Of a stretch of 64,000 bases of DNA, positions 62,201 to 64,000 are shown piece after piece. The notes below the pieces were generated by a model, which did no database searches, had not been told where the DNA came from, and saw only the letters and a list, made by a program, of their open reading frames with translations. Positions within the stretch are counted from its first letter, which is position 1; the number at the start of each line of letters is the position of its first letter. The stretch comes from Macropodus opercularis (Eukaryota; Chordata; Actinopteri; Anabantiformes; Osphronemidae): positions 1,402,001-1,466,000 of the forward strand of contig CM061098.1 in the NCBI GenBank assembly GCA_030770545.1, read 5' to 3'. A program made the position numbers and the translations under genes.

Positions 62201-64000
62201 AGTAATTACAGGATCTAACAGCCCTAAAAAATAGTACTCAACTAGAAAGACTGTTACTGGCAGTAGTTTCACAGGCAAATGATTGTTTTTTAGTGCGTTT
62301 CCGCCCACTCCCTCCTACATCCATTACCTGTTTTTGGATCAACGTCAAAGTACATCTGATGCGATTCCAGCATCTGGAAGGAAAGCTTCCCATCAGAGGA
62401 CGTGTCCACATCTTTGGCAGACACCTGGACGACTGATGCGACTTTGTCCGCGTTCTCCGGGACAGATGCAAAATACATGGGCTGTGAAAGTTCTGGAGCA
62501 TTATCATTAACGTCCAGGACGTCCAGGTACACGTGAGTCCAGGACGTCAGAGGCTCGGTGCCCAGATCAACGGCGTAGACAGAAAGCCAGTAGTGAGGAA
62601 CTGACTCTCGGTCCAAGGTCTCTGTTGTTCGAATCACACCTGGAAAGATGAAGATGAGGATCACGATGAAGAAACGACAAACCAAACATTACTTTCACGT
62701 CTCCTCAGTACACTGAAGTTTGGAGAAAAATACCAGAAGGCGTGACTCTTGCAGTCTATTTAGTCTATTTGCATGTTTAATGTATTACCCAAAGATAAGA
62801 TGGGAAACCTCTAACATTTTCTAATCAGCGACCTGGGTGACATATTAGTATATATTCATGCTGTCAAAACAGAGAAACTGCGTAAGACAGAGTCGTGTTC
62901 TAGGGGTTTAGAGACAGAGTCAGTGGCCCTTTCTGCTTTTCTGCTCACAGCTGTTTTTAGATGAAATTTAACACCCTAAATACCCTGAAGGAGAGCTTAA
63001 GAACCACAAACACAGAAAGAAACACTTCAAGTATTTCAACATAGTTCAGAGTGTATGTGCCCTGATTTTATCGGAGTCCTCAGAATGACAGCCGGCTAAT
63101 GGAAATGTGCTGTGATATGCTGGAAGGTCACAGGGTATCATGGAATTCAGAGAAAAAGCATGGAAGGACGTCCATCAACGCGCATGTCTGAGCGCATGAA
63201 AGGCTACAGGAAAGTACATGAGCAAATGCTGTGCTTGCAAAGTCATCTGTGTGAAGCGCAGCGTTGGAAGTCAGTGTTATGTGCAGAGATTTCACTATGT
63301 TACATTCCATTTTTTAAATATGTTGACAGAAAGCAACGAAGCTGATGCTGAGCTTATAGGACGTCATCTCTGAATGACAACGTCTAACAGATCTGCAGTT
63401 GACCACTGCTGCTGATTGTTAAATAGTATGTTCAGACTTATCTAAGATATTTCTTGACAGCAAAAATACTACTGAAGACATCAAAACGTACCAGTTTCCT
63501 CGTCGATGGTGAACACTCCCAGACCAGAGCCTTCATAGATGTGGTACCTGACAACTCCGTCTCTACCCAGATCCTTGTCCGAAGCAGTAAGCGTCGCCAC
63601 CGAGGAGCCCACTGCTGCATCCTCTCTCACCCCGGCTTCATACACAAACTCTGAAAACGCAGGTCTGTGTAGGTTCTCGTTGACATCCAGAACCTGGATC
63701 TCCACAAAGCAGGAGGAGGAGAGGGATCGAGGGAGGCCGTGGTCAACAGCCCGGACGGTGAGGTTGTAAGATGGACGCCTCTCAAAGTCCAGCTCTCTGT
63801 CAAGGGTCAAGGCGCCGGTAGACGGGTCAAGATGAAAGATCCCACCCTCTGTGTTCTTAAGATTGTAAGTGACAAGGCCCCCACTGCCCAGATCCAAGTC
63901 AATGCTCTCCACCCACACAAGGAGGGTGCCCACGGGGACATCTTCTGGGACTTTTATTTTGTAAATCTTGGGTACAAATCTGGGGGGATTGTCATTTATG
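16717..64000 (-). CDS. fat2: FAT-family giant protocadherin (FAT2-like), 27 exons, 5' end outside window
   Basis: A type I membrane atypical cadherin of the FAT1/2/3 group; known relatives act in cell adhesion, planar polarity and actin organisation. Exons (high to low coordinate): 64000-63492, 62639-62328, 57773-57715, 57099-56788, 55831-55624, 48875-48736, 48308-48246, 48085-47873, 47598-47388, 46659-42995, 42786-42390, 40665-40466, 40180-40027, 39541-39308, 37528-37139, 33187-32976, 32092-31955, 31873-31730, 29709-29512, 28995-28398, 28235-28050, 27095-26938, 24115-23665, 22510-22390, 21296-21144, 21036-20771, 17213-16717. All internal borders are GT-AG, phases agree and the joined frame is open for 3,395 residues. 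Residue numbers in the exon entries count from the first codon in the window. Paralogue choice: no EGF before laminin G, two EGFs after it, a tail of about 270 residues and a projected total near 4,350 aa favour FAT2. FAT3 is the alternative; FAT1 is less likely because its C-terminus differs. Confidence 0.93.
17214..20770 (-). other. fat2: fat2-like last intron (3,557 bp)
   Basis: Phases and length allow direct joining of exons 26 and 27. FAT genes can have alternative cytoplasmic exons, but I could not identify one here. The intron has purine-rich stretches on the plus strand (about 18,370-18,600, 19,800-19,935 and 20,220-20,410). Confidence 0.7.
20771..21036 (-). CDS. fat2: fat2-like exon 26: juxtamembrane cytoplasmic region
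   Basis: Residues 3142-3230. YFHPSLDKGLKADNQGVNL, MTSMVGATKDLDNTPFRSL and MVCSVAPNLPARPPSTSDND, ending SIRKNPWDYE. The CSVAPNLP..PPS and DSIxKxxWD elements are shared with FAT1, so this is the conserved proximal tail. Acceptor CCACAG|CTACTT, donor GAAG|GTGAGG; enters phase 2, leaves phase 1. Confidence 0.94.
21144..21296 (-). CDS. fat2: fat2-like exon 25: transmembrane helix
   Basis: Residues 3091-3141. After the EGF's last cysteine comes IIIPPVPM, then a hydrophobic helix of about 23 residues (VDILVICASVLGLVLLVGVF), and a basic stop-transfer stretch HYVRQNKKKPVC. EGF and membrane are only about eight residues apart. Acceptor CTACAG|CATCAT, donor AATGG|GTAAGA; phase 2 on both sides. The following intron is 107 bp (21,037-21,143). 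Confidence 0.95.
21297..22389 (-). other. fat2: fat2-like intron (1,093 bp)
   Basis: No further EGF exon or other feature seen. Confidence 0.75.
22390..22510 (-). CDS. fat2: fat2-like exon 24: last EGF-like module
   Basis: Residues 3051-3090. ESLCEV closes the preceding EGF, then DNPCTSQPCSQGWLC and GYVCNCPLDNPEA give cysteines C1-C5. C6 is completed across the splice to the next exon (TG|C). Acceptor CTTCAG|AGTCGC, donor CATG|GTAAAC; enters phase 1, leaves phase 2. It is the second and last EGF-like module before the membrane. Confidence 0.88.
22511..23664 (-). other. fat2: fat2-like intron (1,154 bp) where an EGF half-exon would be expected
   Basis: I scanned the minus strand for a coding Cys-x-Cys pair between splice sites and found none. 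Contains a short (AAAT)n near 22,721-22,738. Confidence 0.7.
23665..24115 (-). CDS. fat2: fat2-like exon 23: rest of laminin G and first half of an EGF-like module
   Basis: Residues 2901-3050. VTNGGLQFRYSCGSD, NGQWHSVLLEVNSTALRLTL, FTGCLDDLELNGQPI (the typical laminin G C-terminal motif), then CCSKAGACDASPCVNGGIC, the first three cysteines of an EGF. It stops at EDDATG with donor TGGAG|GTAGAT, phase 1. Relatives place an intron at the same point and supply the C4-C5 hairpin from the next exon, which I could not find here. Confidence 0.94.
24116..26937 (-). other. fat2: fat2-like intron (2,822 bp) within the laminin G coding region
   Basis: Contains the interspersed repeat at about 26,758-26,906. 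No other exon or RNA recognised. Confidence 0.8.
26758..26906. mobile_element. Interspersed repeat of a type common in teleost genomes
   Basis: Contains ccagagcagtgggcagcc, gctgcggcgcccggggagca and gtgccttgctcaagggtaac, a GC-rich run that I recall as a frequent dispersed element in fish genomes. It sits alone in an AT-rich intron, 30 bases past a splice donor. Its class is not determined from the sequence. Confidence 0.5.
26938..27095 (-). CDS. fat2: fat2-like exon 22: start of laminin G domain
   Basis: Residues 2848-2900. ESAVRFSGESYLKYLHGMD, EFKVSLRFKTFQNQSLLV and WGTLQ, the first strands of the laminin G sandwich (FAT1: SYVKYRL, MRLRTYSTHAVVMY). Acceptor CTACAG|AGTCGG, donor TTACAG|GTACGG; enters phase 1, leaves phase 0. 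A fish interspersed repeat starts about 30 bases past the donor. Confidence 0.92.
27096..28049 (-). other. fat2: fat2-like intron (954 bp)
   Basis: I looked here for an EGF exon between the cysteine-rich segment and laminin G and saw none. A short poly-A lies near 27,473-27,484. Confidence 0.75.
28050..28235 (-). CDS. fat2: fat2-like exon 21: cysteine-rich segment before laminin G
   Basis: Residues 2786-2847. SDIEDSMGLRILRV, then a cluster of cysteines (GCLGPGCPPRGCRN), YITPQHSWESVCPCN and exit to laminin G. FAT1 has a matching segment (TDIEEIIGVRIL, VTPRHHRAAVCLCK), but in FAT1 an EGF domain follows it; here the chain passes straight into laminin G. That absence is a FAT2-type layout. Acceptor TGTAG|GTATCA, donor AACG|GTACGT, phase 1 on both sides. 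The intron before it is 162 bp (28,236-28,397). Confidence 0.9.
28398..28995 (-). CDS. fat2: fat2-like exon 20: last cadherin repeat and membrane-proximal FAT-specific segment
   Basis: Residues 2587-2785. VTDSGHPPLSSICVVNINV, the non-canonical linker EQSKYPPSVVPLEVF, then the last cadherin repeat (RVIGRLHASDQDLQDVLTY, GLYLLNVSVTDGKF). After it comes a FAT-conserved region with SPEEFLGVYWRSLQRSLG, VPRQELHLASLQ and DALLVWRP; FAT1 has TPEEFVGDYWRNFQRAL. Acceptor TCCAG|GTGACA, donor GCAG|GTGATC (phase 1). Confidence 0.95.
28996..29511 (-). other. fat2: fat2-like intron (516 bp)
   Basis: Nothing else recognised. Confidence 0.8.
29512..29709 (-). CDS. fat2: fat2-like exon 19: cadherin repeat body
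   Basis: Residues 2521-2586. EGESVGSSVVQLVVTDRDTP, NGPPFSFHIVSGNEDRRF, GGLLSLSAPLRRK and HQLKIQ. This repeat has the family's less regular C-terminal half (an LRRK stretch instead of LDRE). Acceptor CCGCAG|GAGGGC, donor ATACAG|GTCAGA, phase 0 on both sides. Placed by homology to FAT1, which has NGPPFFFTIVTGNDEKAF here. Confidence 0.93.
29710..31729 (-). other. fat2: fat2-like intron (2,020 bp)
   Basis: No exon, RNA or repeat recognised. Confidence 0.8.
31730..31873 (-). CDS. fat2: fat2-like exon 18: cadherin repeat end with linker DVNDNPPVF
   Basis: Residues 2473-2520. TSHYSLTVQAADEGDPPLSS, VTITVTDVNDNPPVFSQVN and RSLLLQ. Acceptor GTGCAG|ACTTCC, donor CTGCAG|GTAGGT, phase 0 on both sides, 144 nt. 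Confidence 0.93.
31955..32092 (-). CDS. fat2: fat2-like exon 17: cadherin repeat body
   Basis: Residues 2427-2472. VTATDQDGPANGLLRYSIVS, FSIDPRSGEVSV and ALDREE. Acceptor CTCCAG|GTAACG, donor GAGGAG|GTCAGC, phase 0 on both sides, 138 nt. The following intron is only 81 bp (31,874-31,954). Confidence 0.93.
32093..32975 (-). other. fat2: fat2-like intron (883 bp)
   Basis: Nothing else recognised. Confidence 0.8.
32976..33187 (-). CDS. fat2: fat2-like exon 16: cadherin repeat with linker DVNDNTPVF
   Basis: Residues 2356-2426. HLTLVAPLDFEVSREHYLSV, EGSRGKSSLSDITTVIINV, linker DVNDNTPVFGRGDYRAEISE and VMK. Acceptor TTCCAG|GTCATC, donor ATGAAG|GTAGAG; enters phase 1, leaves phase 0. Confidence 0.94.
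33188..37138 (-). other. fat2: fat2-like intron (3,951 bp)
   Basis: Contains the 35,567-35,640 interspersed-repeat fragment with its CA run, listed separately. Otherwise AT-rich with no recognisable exon. Confidence 0.8.
35567..35640. mobile_element. Fragment of a teleost interspersed repeat ending in a CA run
   Basis: caccctggacgggtcggcgg, then tccatcacaggccacacc and (CA)n at 35,617-35,639. The first part resembles the widespread fish repeat containing CACCCTGGACAGGTCGCCAG. Truncated; class uncertain. Confidence 0.45.
37139..37528 (-). CDS. fat2: fat2-like exon 15: cadherin repeats joined by the altered linker SLDDYQPVF
   Basis: Residues 2226-2355. INSEVRYSLLAGDGGYFSLD, LRLERPL, KVKATDRGLPRHLYSVATV, then SLDDYQPVFLNSEY in place of the usual DxNDNxPxF, and RFLLDSHTG at the end. 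One acidic residue pair of the linker remains. Acceptor CTGCAG|GTATAA, donor ACACAG|GTGACA; phase 1 on both sides, 390 nt. Confidence 0.93.
37529..39307 (-). other. fat2: fat2-like intron (1,779 bp)
   Basis: Nothing beyond short ORFs recognised. Confidence 0.8.
39308..39541 (-). CDS. fat2: fat2-like exon 14: cadherin repeat with linker DMNDNPPRF
   Basis: Residues 2148-2225. ELFTLAVLDREKEVEYNLVA, KATDGGGRSCQADILLMI (FAT1 has ATDGGGRFCQASI), linker DMNDNPPRFSSSHY and ARDPDTG. Acceptor CCTCAG|GTGAGC, donor ACGG|GTAAGA; phase 1 on both sides, so the exon is symmetric. Confidence 0.94.
39542..40026 (-). other. fat2: fat2-like intron (485 bp)
   Basis: Nothing else recognised. Confidence 0.8.
40027..40180 (-). 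CDS. fat2: fat2-like exon 13: first half of a cadherin repeat
   Basis: Residues 2097-2147. LVYTEVVMENSPSSMFVLKV, DPDVGANGQISYTLHG and FHLNHRTG. Acceptor TTCCAG|CTGGTG, donor GACAG|GTACGG (phase 1), 154 nt. The intron on its 5' side is 285 bp (40,181-40,465). Confidence 0.92.
40466..40665 (-). CDS. fat2: fat2-like exon 12: cadherin repeat end with linker DINDNSPTCE
   Basis: Residues 2030-2096. DGDALGQFAIVQEDEGVWGL, then ERLDRETRDRYTLKVTATDG and the linker DINDNSPTCEQ. FAT1 has the related DANDNSPVCEK, including the unusual cysteine, so this exon is securely placed. Acceptor CTGCAG|ACGGAG, donor GAACAG|GTGAGG; enters phase 1, leaves phase 0. Confidence 0.93.
40666..42389 (-). other. fat2: fat2-like intron (1,724 bp)
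   Basis: No exon or repeat recognised; AT-rich with scattered short ORFs. Confidence 0.8.
42390..42786 (-). CDS. fat2: fat2-like exon 11: cadherin repeat with linker DENDNPPKF
   Basis: Residues 1898-2029. VTANDPDTDTNGLVTYSLES begins the repeat; MFSIDGSSGWITT, VYRFDVVATDHGGD and the linker DENDNPPKFSDDVY follow, and it ends RLVTCYITG. Acceptor TAACAG|GTAACT, donor CACAG|GTGAGA (phase 1). The insertion NNTTADIADMF before the FSID strand includes a possible N-glycosylation site. The intron before it is 208 bp (42,787-42,994). Confidence 0.94.
42995..46659 (-). CDS. fat2: fat2-like exon 10: giant 3,665-nt exon encoding about twelve cadherin linkers and repeats
   Basis: Residues 676-1897, open throughout. 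Starts NTDDIFSIDPELGSIFVS and ends MPAGTTVIQ. Canonical linkers in order include DENDNAPVF, DLNDCPPQF, DVNDNFPQF, DFNDNAPVF, DINDNPPDF, DENDNVPQF and DVNDNQPVF. Five linkers lack calcium-binding residues: SDQTPPAF (near 46,480), NGTNLTAS (near 45,580), RNRTNPVF (near 44,950), NSNRHSPHF (near 44,030) and PPDVPLPKF (near 43,400). These match degenerate linkers in FAT1 at the same positions. Acceptor CCACAG|GGAATA, donor ATTCAG|GTGAGA; enters phase 1, leaves phase 0. A single giant exon here is typical of vertebrate FAT1-3 genes. Confidence 0.97.
46660..47387 (-). other. fat2: fat2-like intron (728 bp) before the giant exon
   Basis: AT-rich; nothing else recognised. Confidence 0.8.
47388..47598 (-). 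CDS. fat2: fat2-like exon 9: cadherin repeat with linker DCNDHSPAF
   Basis: Residues 606-675. VRDQEIPPKRNFVKVVVYV, close to the FAT1 sequence at the same place, then the linker DCNDHSPAF and the first half of the next repeat through ALDKDTGSNAEISYSLHSG. Acceptor CTTCAG|GTGCGT, donor CTCTG|GTGAGC (phase 1). Confidence 0.93.
47873..48085 (-). CDS. fat2: fat2-like exon 8: one cadherin repeat body
   Basis: Residues 535-605. VRVPEDTSPWKDILHISAQD opens the repeat, followed by SKLVYSIHSS, FQLDPKSGVL and ELDYETIPVHTLIVM. Acceptor TTTCAG|GTGAGG, donor GTAATG|GTAATA, phase 0 on both sides, 213 nt. Introns flanking it are short (160 bp at 48,086-48,245 and 274 bp at 47,599-47,872). Confidence 0.92.
48246..48308 (-). 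CDS. fat2: fat2-like exon 7: 63-nt linker exon
   Basis: Residues 514-534, AYIRVLDMNEHRPVFLKPLYE. It carries one cadherin linker (DMNEHRP in place of DxNDNxP) and little else. Acceptor CTGCAG|GCCTAC, donor GAG|GTGAAG, phase 0 on both sides. The same tiny linker exon is expected in FAT1/2/3, where the sequence is DTNDHRP. Confidence 0.9.
48309..48735 (-). other. fat2: fat2-like intron (427 bp)
   Basis: Nothing else recognised. Confidence 0.8.
48736..48875 (-). CDS. fat2: fat2-like exon 6: central strands of a cadherin repeat
   Basis: Residues 467-513. Reads DGDEQKDFDIQRNTG, then RRLDAARRSYYNLTVRVSDG and ends HHSATTQ. LDAARRSYYNLTV corresponds to the LDxExxxxYxLxV strand of FAT cadherin repeats. 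Acceptor TCTCAG|ATGGTG, donor ACACAG|GTGAAC; enters phase 1 and leaves phase 0. It was found by splice-site reading and homology to the FAT family. Confidence 0.9.
48876..55623 (-). other. fat2: fat2-like intron (6,748 bp), the longest in the window
   Basis: No exon of this gene is missing here: phase and homology join exon 5 directly to exon 6. It holds only short ORFs, a short (AT)n at about 49,948-49,960 and AT-rich stretches. Two overlapping plus-strand frames at 51,938-52,216 show no domain and no splice context. I recognise no nested gene or RNA. Confidence 0.75.
55624..55831 (-). CDS. fat2: fat2-like exon 5: cadherin repeat border with a degenerate, non-calcium linker
   Basis: Residues 398-466. 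Begins IKATDQGSPSRSSTARLDV, followed by EWIARPLPSHEPITFED where an ordinary cadherin would have DxNDNxPxF, then FTFAVMETEPVTHMVGF. The missing acidic linker residues are a family feature: human FAT1 has a similar EWISKPKPS stretch here. Acceptor TTTCAG|ATTAAG, donor TTAG|GTGAGG (phase 1). Confidence 0.92.
55832..56787 (-). other. fat2: fat2-like intron (956 bp)
   Basis: Nothing beyond short spurious ORFs seen. Confidence 0.8.
56788..57099 (-). CDS. fat2: fat2-like exon 4: cadherin repeat with linker DSNDNRPKF
   Basis: Residues 294-397. Opens VIVSDDGDPSLRSTATV, giving the last two strands of one repeat, then the linker DSNDNRPKF and the body of the next repeat (DDDEGSNAVLTYTL, GVTGIVTA), ending NYTILT. 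Acceptor TTGTCAG|GTCATC; the donor is read as ACA|GTAGGT because this keeps phase 0 and matches the next exon. A GTGTCC four bases downstream is a weaker alternative donor. Its 312 nt form a symmetric phase-0 exon. Confidence 0.92.
57100..57714 (-). other. fat2: fat2-like intron (615 bp)
   Basis: Short AT-rich intron; nothing else recognised. Confidence 0.8.
57715..57773 (-). CDS. fat2: fat2-like exon 3: 59-nt small exon within a cadherin repeat
   Basis: Residues 274-293, VISTLSALDREDKPEHIIE after the split glycine. It supplies the LDRE strand that follows the DPKTG turn of the previous exon. Acceptor TACAG|GTGTT, donor GAG|GTGAAG; enters phase 1 and leaves phase 0. It is too short to stand out as an ORF; it is recognised because homology and phase fit both neighbours exactly. 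Confidence 0.9.
57774..62327 (-). other. fat2: fat2-like intron (4,554 bp)
   Basis: The second longest intron in the window. I found no extra exon with cadherin motifs on the minus strand and no convincing gene on the plus strand; the ORFs present are short and featureless. It is moderately AT-rich with no long tandem repeat. Confidence 0.8.
62328..62639 (-). CDS. fat2: fat2-like exon 2: end of one cadherin repeat, start of the next
   Basis: Residues 170-273. It begins VIRTTETLDRES, completing the preceding repeat, has a canonical linker DVNDNAPEL and ends at FDVDPKTG, where FAT genes place a phase-1 intron between the DPxTG turn and the following strand. Acceptor TTTCCAG|GTGTG, donor ACAG|GTAATG. 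Its 312 nt with phase 1 on both sides means it could be skipped without a frame shift. Confidence 0.93.
62640..63491 (-). other. fat2: fat2-like intron (852 bp)
   Basis: Bounded by GTACGT and TTTCCAG on the minus strand. I see no further exon, repeat or RNA gene in it. Confidence 0.85.
63492..64000 (-). CDS. fat2: fat2-like exon 1 of window (partial at 5' side): cadherin repeats about EC9-EC10
   Basis: Residues 1-169. The exon enters the window at the calcium-binding linker INDNPPRF, runs through a full cadherin repeat containing LDRELDFERRPSYNLTV, crosses a second linker (DVNENLHRPAF) and stops inside the next repeat at DEETG. The donor is CTG|GTACGT, phase 1. By alignment with FAT relatives it is the 3' end of the very large N-terminal exon, so the signal peptide and earlier repeats lie to the right of the window. 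The usual cadherin DxD and LDRE motifs are present and there is no internal stop. Confidence 0.93.

Noticed and set aside
16717..64000. Assignment to FAT1
   Set aside because: The tail lacks the FAT1 C-terminus (HTEV) and its long middle region, and the extracellular part lacks three of five EGF domains.

Overview
This is vertebrate, almost certainly teleost fish, nuclear DNA: small split exons with GT-AG introns, micro- and minisatellites, and interspersed sequences that look like common fish repeats. There is no prokaryotic or viral gene organisation, no CRISPR array, and no recognisable tRNA or rRNA gene.

The right three quarters (16,717-64,000, minus strand) is most of one gene for a giant FAT-type atypical cadherin. 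I could place 27 consecutive coding exons by homology, splice sites and intron phase. They sum to 10,189 nt; after one leading base they give one open frame of 3,395 residues plus stop. The 5' end (signal peptide and about the first eight cadherin repeats) lies beyond base 64,000. The window protein has about 26 cadherin repeats (EC9-EC34 by family numbering), a cysteine-rich segment, one laminin G domain, two EGF-like modules (the first apparently lacking its C4-C5 hairpin), one transmembrane helix and a cytoplasmic tail of about 270 residues. No EGF before laminin G, only two after it, a short tail and a projected length near 4,350 aa fit FAT2 best. FAT3 is the main alternative, because a melatonin receptor lies downstream, as it does next to FAT3 (MTNR1B) and FAT1 (MTNR1A) in mammals.

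Downstream of the cadherin and on the same strand is exon 1 of a melatonin-receptor-family GPCR (8,685-8,979). It holds the N-terminus and TM1 and ends at the phase-1 donor typical of the family. Exon 2 must lie to the left of base 1, so bases 1-8,684 are its intron 1.

The space between the genes (about 9,000-14,340) holds a GC-rich promoter-like region with a C/T tract, a (TG)16 microsatellite, a possible LINE 3' tail and a striking 1.45-kb minisatellite of 20-bp units. A second minisatellite, of 9-bp units, opens the window. A probable long 3' UTR of the cadherin runs from 16,716 to about 14,340. The remaining large introns look unremarkable. I did not find a previously undescribed system. 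The most interesting points are the reduced EGF module, the ancient FAT/melatonin-receptor linkage with its unresolved paralogue identity, and the higher-order structure of the 20-bp array.
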